From assembly GCA_019309245.1 (NCBI GenBank), contig JAFDGP010000065.1, forward strand, positions 1 through 10,143: DNA of 10,143 bases, in the 5' to 3' direction. Positions within the stretch are counted from its first letter, which is position 1; each line of letters begins with the position of its first letter. The notes under the pieces were generated by a model. The model did no database searches and was not told where the DNA came from. It saw only the letters and a program-made list of their open reading frames with translations. The translations under genes and the position numbers were made by a program. Positions 1-5,738 of this stretch are shown piece after piece. This DNA is from Deltaproteobacteria bacterium (lineage in GTDB: Bacteria > Desulfobacterota > Desulfobacteria > Desulfobacterales > C00003060).

Positions 1-35
1 TTTAAACAGGTGTTAATTTTGACGGAAAAAACATC

Positions 36-1418
36 ATGATTGAACGGGAATTAAACCGTTACTGGAAGACGGTGGTTGATACGATACACGATGGCCTGAT
101 GGTTGTTGACAAACGGGGGATCATCGTCTCTGTAAACAAGGCCCTCCTGAAACTCACCGGCTATACCAGAAGCGAGATGGTCGGAAAATCGTGTCGAATG
201 CTGCACTGCGATATCTGCGAGGCGGCCATGGATCAATGTGGAGACCAGTGGTGTGTCCTGTTTCGAACCGGAGCTTTCAATATGCGCAAGGGGATGCTGC
301 ACACCAAGGACGGCCGCCGCATCCATATTTTTAAAAATGCCTCCCTGCTCTTTGATGAAGACGACACATTGATCGGCGCGGTGGAAACGATTACCGATAT
401 CACCGAAGTCATGGAAAAAGAAACCCAACTTGAGGTATTTCGGCAGGAGCTGCGATCTCAGGATGGCCTGGAAGGGGTTCTCGGTATTTCAGGCAGGATG
501 CAACAAGTTTTTGAGCTGGCCAGAAACGCCGCCCGATCCGATGTCCCGGTCCTGATTCTCGGAGAAAGTGGAACGGGAAAAGATATGCTGGCAACCGCCA
601 TACATAGGCTCGGCGTGCGGCGAAGAAAGCCTTTCGTGAAGGTAAGCTGTGCGGCGCTGACAGAGTCGTTGCTCGAAAGCGAGCTTTTTGGCCATACCAA
701 AGGGGCCTTCACCGGCGCTTACCGAAACAGGGAGGGACGCTTTGAAGCGGCTGCCGGGGGAGACATTTTTTTGGATGAAATCGGTGATCTTCCATTGTCA
801 ACGCAGGTCAAATTGTTACGGGTCCTGGAAGAAAACGTGATCGAACGCGTCGGGGACAATACGCCCATCCCGGTCAATGTGCGGGTGATCTCCGCGACCA
901 ACAGGGATCTGAAACAACAACTCAAAGACGGGCTTTTTCGAGAAGATCTTTACTATCGAATTAATGTCATTCCCATCACGCTCCCCCCCCTCAGGAAACG
1001 AACCGAAGACATTCCGATTCTGGCGGAGTCTTTTTTTCGAAGAGGCCAATTGAAAACTCACAAGAAAATTGAAGGGGTCAGCGAAGCGGTTATGCGTATC
1101 TTTATGGAGTACCCCTGGCCCGGAAACGTGCGGGAATTGAAGAGCGCCTTTGAATATGCTTTCGTCAGTTGCCCGGGACCCATGATCCAGCCACAGCACT
1201 TGCCCCCCAACTTCCTGGAAAATCGACGAGCCAGGGCCTTGGCCAAGGAAACCCTTCCGGAACGGGAGGCCCGACAAAGACGAGAACTCATCCACGCCTT
1301 GAAACAAGCCAGGGGAAACAAGTCCGAGGCAGCACGGATACTCGGGATTTCCCGGGTAACCGTTTGGAACCGGATGAAAAGATTCGGCATCGACGTCAGA
1401 GCGGAAGTGCGCTTCTGA
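36..1418 (+). CDS. PAS-domain sigma-54-dependent transcriptional activator (NtrC/Fis family)
   Basis: Cytoplasmic enhancer-binding activator of RNA polymerase with sigma-54. An N-terminal PAS sensor domain (about residues 8-125) is followed by an AAA+ domain (about 145-375) with Walker A GESGTGKD at 176-183, the sigma-54 contact loop GAFTGA at 223-228, Walker B FLDEI at 245-249 and the FREDLYYRIN segment. A Fis-type helix-turn-helix lies at about 421-452. The Walker A motif ends in Asp where Glu is usual. There is no phosphoreceiver domain, so it should respond to a ligand or redox cue through PAS. That PAS carries five cysteines (C53, C58, C61, C68, C73). The ATG at 36 is the first in-frame start after a stop at 3-5, and its ribosome binding site is weak. 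The target operon, usually adjacent, is not in view. The family call is very secure; the signal and targets are unknown. Confidence 0.95.
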   Translation: MIERELNRYWKTVVDTIHDGLMVVDKRGIIVSVNKALLKLTGYTRSEMVGKSCRMLHCDICEAAMDQCGDQWCVLFRTGAFNMRKGMLHTKDGRRIHIFKNASLLFDEDDTLIGAVETITDITEVMEKETQLEVFRQELRSQDGLEGVLGISGRMQQVFELARNAARSDVPVLILGESGTGKDMLATAIHRLGVRRRKPFVKVSCAALTESLLESELFGHTKGAFTGAYRNREGRFEAAAGGDIFLDEIGDLPLSTQVKLLRVLEENVIERVGDNTPIPVNVRVISATNRDLKQQLKDGLFREDLYYRINVIPITLPPLRKRTEDIPILAESFFRRGQLKTHKKIEGVSEAVMRIFMEYPWPGNVRELKSAFEYAFVSCPGPMIQPQHLPPNFLENRRARALAKETLPEREARQRRELIHALKQARGNKSEAARILGISRVTVWNRMKRFGIDVRAEVRF

Positions 1419-1940
1419 TCAAAGCTTTTTTGTCCGGGTGCGGATCCGGCGCTCACGCTTTGAACGCCGCCGGGCAGGGCCTTTTTTCTTCGTGGTGGGT
1501 CTCCAGCCGATATCGTCATCTTCAGTATCAGCGGCGACATCCAGCTCGGCCGCCATGGCCATCCGGCGTTCGAATTCCTCAGAACCGATGATGGCCGCAC
1601 CGTGACGTTGCGCATAGTCGCTGACTTCTCTGTCAGAGGTCACCACGACCGCTCTTTGTCCCTCCCTGGCCGCCAGACGTTTTATAACGCTGTCAGCCAG
1701 CTCTCCGGGTCGGGAAAAAATGATCTCAATTCCGCTCACACGGCTTTTTCGTCCCGAAGGATTCGAGGACTGCGTCCCATCAAAAACCACGGTAATCCCG
1801 TGGGCCTTGAAACGTTTATACTTGGCGAGACGCCGGATCAGGGCTTCTCGCCCCTCTTCGAGGCTGTTTAACTCCACCGAACTCAGTGACGCAGACCGCC
1901 GGATAAGATTGTAACCGTCTATAATGATATGAAGAGACAT
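1419..1940 (-). CDS. NYN (YacP/Rae1-like) domain RNA-binding or nuclease protein
   Basis: A 173-residue protein of the NYN/YacP family, a PIN-like fold with acidic metal-binding residues. Visible motifs are IIIDGYN at 5-11, VVFDG at 51-55, ADSVIKRL at 82-89 and TSDREV at 101-106, giving D8, D54, D83 and D103 as likely active-site acids. Bacillus subtilis YacP (Rae1) is a similar-sized endoribonuclease that cuts mRNA in the ribosomal A site, so an RNA-cleavage role is a reasonable inference here. The last 25 residues are very rich in Lys and Arg, suggesting RNA or ribosome contact. I chose the ATG at 1940 because the conserved fold begins immediately after it; the frame stays open to about 2090 but that extension looks non-coding. 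No good Shine-Dalgarno is seen. The stop codon abuts the stop of the convergent regulator gene. Confidence 0.85.
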   Translation of the reverse strand: MSLHIIIDGYNLIRRSASLSSVELNSLEEGREALIRRLAKYKRFKAHGITVVFDGTQSSNPSGRKSRVSGIEIIFSRPGELADSVIKRLAAREGQRAVVVTSDREVSDYAQRHGAAIIGSEEFERRMAMAAELDVAADTEDDDIGWRPTTKKKGPARRRSKRERRIRTRTKKL

Positions 1941-2118
1941 AGAAACGCGATCGTTTTTGGAGCAGGGCTCAACCAAATCTTCGCAATTCCGCAAAACCCA
2001 ATCAGCCCTTGTAGCGCAGGGCTCCGACAACACCTGAGCCTGCAATCCGTGCAGCACTCGCCGGAAGGGATCAAGACAGCCATTTGTCATGAACGAACGA
2101 TTCTCGCGCGGGAACAGC
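1941..2118. other. Intergenic spacer between parB and the NYN gene, with a small hairpin
   Basis: This 178-base spacer has no convincing gene. It holds a 6-bp inverted repeat, AGCCCT at 2004-2009 and AGGGCT at 2018-2023, with an 8-base loop. The 9-mer GCAGGGCTC occurs twice, at 1962-1970 and 2016-2024. On the minus strand a short TTTT run follows the hairpin about ten bases later, so it could be a weak terminator for parAB or a leader structure for the NYN gene. Either role is uncertain, and whether the NYN gene is co-transcribed with parAB cannot be told. Confidence 0.3.
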
Positions 2119-2985
2119 TCAGTGCATGTCCTTGATCCGCTTTACCAGGCGATCCAGATCGTCATTGCCGTAAAAAGAGATCTCAACGGTGCCTTCCTTT
2201 CTGCCCTTTCGAACAATGCGAACCTTGGTCCCCAACGCATGGGTCAGCTCCTCGGCCAGGCTCCGAAAATAGATCTCATCTGAGGACAAGGTCTTCGGCC
2301 TTCTCACACCGGTCTTTCCGGCCCTTAGTTTTCTCACCAAGGCCTCGGCTGATCGTACGGAAAGCCCTTGTGATACGACCTGCTTCCAGACCGCCTTTTG
2401 TTGAGCCGCCGTTTGCACCCCCAGCAATGCCCGGGCATGGCCCATGCTCAGTTTCCGGTCTACAATGTCATCCTGGATTTCTTTCGGCAGTCCGAGCAGT
2501 CTCAAAAAATTGGCCACGGTAGAACGATCCTGTCCCACCCGCCGCGCGATCTTTTCCTGGGTCAGGCCGAATTCATCCATCAGCCGTTGATAGGCATGGG
2601 CCTTTTCCAAAGGATTCAGGTCTTCGCGCTGGATATTTTCTACAAGGGCCATTTCCAACATCTGATCGTTGGATACCTCTTTAACTACCACGGGAACCTG
2701 CTTCAGGCCCGCCATCCGCGCGGAGCGCCACCGGCGTTCCCCTACAATCAGGTCATAGCCCGTGGAGGCCTGTCGAACCACCAGAGGTTGAAGCACCCCG
2801 CTTCGCTTGATGGAATCCGTCAGGCCTTTGAGCTCCTGTTTGGAAAACGTACGCCTCGGTTGGTAAGGATTGGGCCGGATCAAATCAATGTCACAGAGAA
2901 AAAACTCGGATGGCCCGAGATCGGAGACCTTCATGTCCGGGATAAGCGCATCGAGGCCCCGACCCAGGGCCTGCTTTTTAGCCAT
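2119..2985 (-). CDS. parB: Chromosome partitioning protein ParB (Spo0J family, CTPase clamp)
   Basis: A 288-residue ParB that binds parS sites, loads as a CTP-dependent DNA clamp and stimulates the ParA ATPase for origin segregation. The N-terminus has the ParA-contacting type of sequence (ALGRGLDALIP, 6-16). The CTP-binding domain shows NPYQPRR at 39-45, the GERRWR motif at 82-87 and ENIQRED at 116-122. The parS-reading helix-turn-helix is at about 141-163 (LTQEKIARRVGQDRSTVANF). The C-terminal dimerisation segment is short and ends in DLDRLVKRI. Length is normal for chromosomal ParB. The start ATG overlaps the end of parA by 8 bases and has a strong GGAGGAG site, so the two genes are almost certainly translated as an operon. 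No parS-like palindrome was found in the window. Confidence 0.97.
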   Translation of the reverse strand: MAKKQALGRGLDALIPDMKVSDLGPSEFFLCDIDLIRPNPYQPRRTFSKQELKGLTDSIKRSGVLQPLVVRQASTGYDLIVGERRWRSARMAGLKQVPVVVKEVSNDQMLEMALVENIQREDLNPLEKAHAYQRLMDEFGLTQEKIARRVGQDRSTVANFLRLLGLPKEIQDDIVDRKLSMGHARALLGVQTAAQQKAVWKQVVSQGLSVRSAEALVRKLRAGKTGVRRPKTLSSDEIYFRSLAEELTHALGTKVRIVRKGRKEGTVEISFYGNDDLDRLVKRIKDMH

Positions 2986-3751
2986 GACGTTTACTCCTCC
3001 CGTTCATGATCTCCCGGGCCAAAGCAAGATAGCTCTGGGCTCCTTTGGAGGTGATATCGTATAGCAAAATCGGTTTCCCAAAGCTCGGGGCCTCGCCCAG
3101 TCGGACATTCCTTGGAATGCGTGTGCTAAAAACCAGGTCTTTAAGGAACCTTTCCGCCTCTTCAGCAACCTGATGAGACAAGTTATTGCGTTGATCAAAC
3201 ATGGTCAGCAGCACGCCTTCGATGCGCAAACCAGGATTCAGGTGCCTTTTGACCCGTTTGAACGTCTGAAGCAGTTGTCCCAGTCCCTCCAAGGCATAGA
3301 ATTCACATTGTAAAGGAATCAACAACCCATGCGCTGCCGTCAACGCATTGATCGTAAGCAGATTCAAGGAAGGGGGGCAATCGAGCAGGATATAGTCGTA
3401 TCCTTGAATTGGGGCCAGAAGGTTTTTCAGGAACCGTTCCCGATCCTTTTTGTCCACCAGCTCTACCTCTGCCGCTACAAGGTCCGCACTGGCCGGTATA
3501 ATTTTCAAAAAATCGAGTTCCGTATCCAGGGCCAAGTCATCGATGGGCACTTGCCCCACCAACCCTTGGTAGAGTGTGCTGGAAATCCGGGTCTTATCGA
3601 TCCCCACGCCGGTGGTGGCATTGCCCTGGGGGTCACAGTCCACAAGCAGGGTTTTTCGTTCAGCAACAGCCAGAGATGCGGCAAGGTTCACCGCTGTTGT
3701 GGTCTTACCCACGCCGCCTTTTTGGTTGGCAATGCAGATGATCCGGCTCAC
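2978..3751 (-). CDS. parA: Chromosome partitioning ATPase ParA (Soj, MinD/ParA superfamily)
   Basis: A 257-residue Soj-type ATPase that binds DNA non-specifically as an ATP dimer and moves ParB-parS complexes. It has the deviant Walker A KGGVGKTT at 11-18 with both lysines, the A' motif VDCDPQGN at 37-44, Walker B ILLDCPPS at 121-128, and the family C-terminal block RNVRLGEAPSFGKPILLYD. I chose the GTG at 3751 because Soj proteins begin a few residues before the Walker A strand. The frame stays open to a GTG at 3811, but that adds 20 residues of glycine-rich, unconserved sequence. GGAG and GGGG runs precede the 3751 start. It lacks the N-terminal HTH domain of type Ia plasmid ParA proteins. 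The gene is divergent from the M48 protease gene rather than next to mnmG/rsmG, as is common for chromosomal parAB. Confidence 0.97.
   Translation of the reverse strand: MSRIICIANQKGGVGKTTTAVNLAASLAVAERKTLLVDCDPQGNATTGVGIDKTRISSTLYQGLVGQVPIDDLALDTELDFLKIIPASADLVAAEVELVDKKDRERFLKNLLAPIQGYDYILLDCPPSLNLLTINALTAAHGLLIPLQCEFYALEGLGQLLQTFKRVKRHLNPGLRIEGVLLTMFDQRNNLSHQVAEEAERFLKDLVFSTRIPRNVRLGEAPSFGKPILLYDITSKGAQSYLALAREIMNGRSKRHG
2994..3000 (-). promoter_or_regulatory. Strong ribosome binding site of parB
   Basis: On the minus strand GGAGGAG lies 8 bases before the parB ATG, inside the last codons of parA. It is the clearest Shine-Dalgarno in the window, fixes the parB start at 2985, and allows reinitiation or independent loading on the parAB message. 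Confidence 0.85.
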
Positions 3752-3857
3752 AAGGTCCCCGTCTCCACCCCCCTTTTCCTGCCCACACACGGATGCCAAG
3801 TGTCCTACCACAAATCGCGCCTTTTGAAAACTGCAACGCTGCGGAATCGGTTATCTC

Positions 3858-3886
3858 TTGATTCGCGGACAGTTCGGGGTTATCGT
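3858..3886 (+). promoter_or_regulatory. Possible sigma-70-type promoter for the M48 protease gene
   Basis: TTGATT at 3858-3863 and TATCGT at 3881-3886 are separated by 17 bases, each matching four of six consensus positions. The site lies 50 bases before the chosen ATG in the 184-base divergent gap between parA and the protease. I saw no convincing promoter for parA in the opposite direction. This is pattern evidence only. Confidence 0.25.
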
Positions 3887-3935
3887 AGGAACAATATTGG
3901 ATCAAAATCCAGTTGGATTGAAACACTGGCACACC

Positions 3936-5360
3936 ATGTCCATAAAAACGTCGGCCTGTATGGCCCTTATTCTGTCCTGCCTGGTTGGACCCACTGCCGG
4001 CCTCAACCTGCCGGCCGCCTGGGCACACGACGGCCTGACCACCAAGCAAGAGCGGGAGCTTGGCGAGAAGTTCCTCCTTTACGCCAAGGAAAACCTTACC
4101 CTGATCGAAGATCCTTGTGTGGTAGATTATGTAAACAAGATCGGTCATTACCTGGTCTCTCAAAACCCTTCGCCACCTCCGTTTGCATTTGATTTTTTTG
4201 TTGTAAAACAAGATGTTTACAACGCGTTTGCCGGACCCGGCGGCCATATCTTCATCTATACCGGCCTGCTGGCAGCCATGGACAACGAGGACCAACTCGC
4301 CGGCATCCTGGCACATGAGATCGGTCATGTGTTCGCCAGACACATTTCTAAACAGGTCGCAGAATCAAAAAAAATCGGTCTGGCCACGGTTGCAGGGATT
4401 CTGGCGGGAATCTTTCTGGGGGGAAGCCCAACGGCCACCGGGGCCATTGCTAATACCTCCATTGCCGCCGGCCAATCGCTATCGTTGAGATACAGCAGAA
4501 AACACGAAGTTGAGGCCGACCAACTCGGGCTGAAATATCTCACCCGGGCAGGATACAAGGGGAAAGCCCTACTCGATATCCTGTCCAAAATCCGCCAAAA
4601 ACAGTGGTTTGGATCTGAACAGGTCCCGACCTACTTGAGCACCCATCCGGCGGTTGAAGCCAGAATGGCCTATCTCGACACCTGGATCCAGGCCCATCGT
4701 GACTGGAAGCCAAATGTCAGGCCGCCCACCAGATCAGGAGATTTCAACAAGGTGCGAACCCGGGTCATCGCACTTTACGGCGATATCAGTGTCGCGCACC
4801 GCACCTTCGATGCAGAACTCAGGGCCGATCCGGCGGATGTGCTCGCTAACTACGGAAAAGGATTGGTGCTTGACAGGGAAGGCAACAAAAAAGAGGCGGT
4901 AGATTATTTGAACCGGGCTCTGCGGGTCCGCCCTCTGGACCCGGATATCTTGCGGGACCTAGGGAAATCTCAATTCAATTTGGGAAACTATGAAATCGCA
5001 CGAAAAAACCTGGAAAGTGCCCTTGCAGTCCGTCCCAATGATCCGGAAGGCCGCCTGTTACTGGGGCGTGCGCAGATGATGAGCCAAGATCTCAATAGTG
5101 CACTTGAAACCTTTAAGGGCCTTGTGGAAAAGTCGCCGGCGTATCTCCCGGGAACCTACTATCTCGGACAAACCTACGGAAAATTGGGCCGTTTGGCGAA
5201 GGCCCACTACTACCTTGGCATGTACTACAAAGAAAAAGGGCCGGCCAAGACTGCAAGGTTCCATCTGGAACGGGCACTGGCATTGTCTTCCGGCGACCAG
5301 GTAAGACGCGAAGCGATTCGAAAGGCACTTAAAGCGCTGTCCGCACAAAAACGAAAGTGA
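3936..5360 (+). CDS. Periplasmic M48 zinc metalloprotease with TPR repeats (BepA-like)
   Basis: A 474-residue exported protease resembling Escherichia coli BepA (487 residues), which processes or chaperones outer-membrane proteins such as LptD. A signal peptide ends near AWA-HD (cleavage about 30/31). The M48 domain holds the zinc motif HEIGH at 127-131, the third ligand Glu at about 191 in KHEVEADQLG, and the STHP motif at 235-238, whose histidine corresponds to the regulatory His switch described for BepA. Four TPR units with exact 34-residue spacing follow at about 301-334, 335-368, 369-402 and 403-436, plus a partial fifth. The start is the ATG at 3936, since the signal peptide begins there; the frame runs back to a TTG at 3858 but that part lacks signal character. 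ILSC at 12-15 resembles a lipobox but sits very early, so a soluble periplasmic protein is favoured. The substrate is unknown. Confidence 0.93.
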   Translation: MSIKTSACMALILSCLVGPTAGLNLPAAWAHDGLTTKQERELGEKFLLYAKENLTLIEDPCVVDYVNKIGHYLVSQNPSPPPFAFDFFVVKQDVYNAFAGPGGHIFIYTGLLAAMDNEDQLAGILAHEIGHVFARHISKQVAESKKIGLATVAGILAGIFLGGSPTATGAIANTSIAAGQSLSLRYSRKHEVEADQLGLKYLTRAGYKGKALLDILSKIRQKQWFGSEQVPTYLSTHPAVEARMAYLDTWIQAHRDWKPNVRPPTRSGDFNKVRTRVIALYGDISVAHRTFDAELRADPADVLANYGKGLVLDREGNKKEAVDYLNRALRVRPLDPDILRDLGKSQFNLGNYEIARKNLESALAVRPNDPEGRLLLGRAQMMSQDLNSALETFKGLVEKSPAYLPGTYYLGQTYGKLGRLAKAHYYLGMYYKEKGPAKTARFHLERALALSSGDQVRREAIRKALKALSAQKRK

Positions 5361-5405
5361 TGTAAGGCAAACCGGCCATCCAATGCCCATCCCTTCCTTT
5401 CGGAT

Positions 5406-5437
5406 CGTTTTAGGCAATAGGCTGTAGGGCTAAAACG
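5406..5437 (+). terminator. Weak hairpin downstream of the M48 protease gene
   Basis: CGTTTTAG at 5406-5413 pairs with CTAAAACG at 5430-5437 across a 16-base loop, 46 bases after the protease stop. The stem is AT-rich and no T-run follows, so it is not a canonical intrinsic terminator. The larger structured element just downstream may do that job instead. Confidence 0.2.
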
Positions 5438-5466
5438 GCTTTACGTAACGGCCCAGATCACATATT

Positions 5467-5722
5467 GCGAGACCTTTGCAAAACTCGTTGTTCTCGCTTA
5501 CAAGGCGGTATTTTTCGCGCTTCGCCGCCGGGCAGTCGGGTCGATTTGCCGAAATGCGATATGCCGATTCCGCCTGAGGCGGAGCACAGCCCGCCTCAGG
5601 CGGGCTCGACCGGAATCATATCGCCTTGAGGGAAGGCGACCTGGCTGCCCGGCGGGGGATTGTGCAACGCTCTCATTGCCTTGAGAAAAACAATCCGATA
5701 AACGCGAAGGTATTGTGCAAAG
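5467..5722. repeat. Large imperfect inverted-repeat element (MITE-like or REP-like)
   Basis: This non-coding stretch occupies most of the 378-base convergent gap between the M48 protease and EF-G genes. Its ends match as inverted repeats: CTTTGCAAAA at 5474-5483 against TTGTGCAAAG at 5713-5722 (9 of 10). Further in, 5523-5543 pairs with 5637-5657 (18 of 21 Watson-Crick), then GCGATATG at 5556-5563 with CATATCGC at 5617-5624, then a central 13-bp stem at 5570-5582 and 5591-5603. The right arm also carries a side hairpin, CGCCTT at 5622-5627 with AAGGCG at 5633-5638. ATTGTGCAA occurs twice in the right arm. The nested symmetry suggests a non-autonomous mobile repeat or a structured RNA. No transposase is nearby and no target-site duplication is clear. 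It ends 16 bases from the EF-G stop codon. Confidence 0.7.
5570..5603. other. Central GC-rich hairpin of the inverted-repeat element
   Basis: CCGCCTGAGGCGG (5570-5582) and CCGCCTCAGGCGG (5591-5603) are perfect reverse complements with an 8-base loop. Each arm is itself a near-palindrome (CCGCCT/AGGCGG around one base). It has no adjacent T-run, but such a stable stem between convergent genes could stop or slow polymerase in both directions or protect mRNA 3' ends. Confidence 0.75.
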
Positions 5723-5738
5723 TTCGGATAGGCACAAA

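Noticed and set aside
1465..1477. CGCCGCCGGGCAG shared with the 5.5 kb element
   Set aside because: Here it encodes part of the basic tail of the NYN protein; a 13-base GC-rich match in 10 kb can be chance, and the flanks do not match.
2398..3009. 203-residue plus-strand open frame
   Set aside because: Entirely antisense to parB, which has unmistakable family motifs and a strong ribosome binding site.
3329..4192. 287-residue plus-strand open frame
   Set aside because: It lies mostly opposite parA, has no recognisable domain, and its 3' part runs out of frame over the M48 gene.
5498..5737. 79-residue minus-strand open frame in the intergenic gap
   Set aside because: It is made of the arms of the inverted-repeat element, is Arg-rich and repetitive, and has no good start signal.
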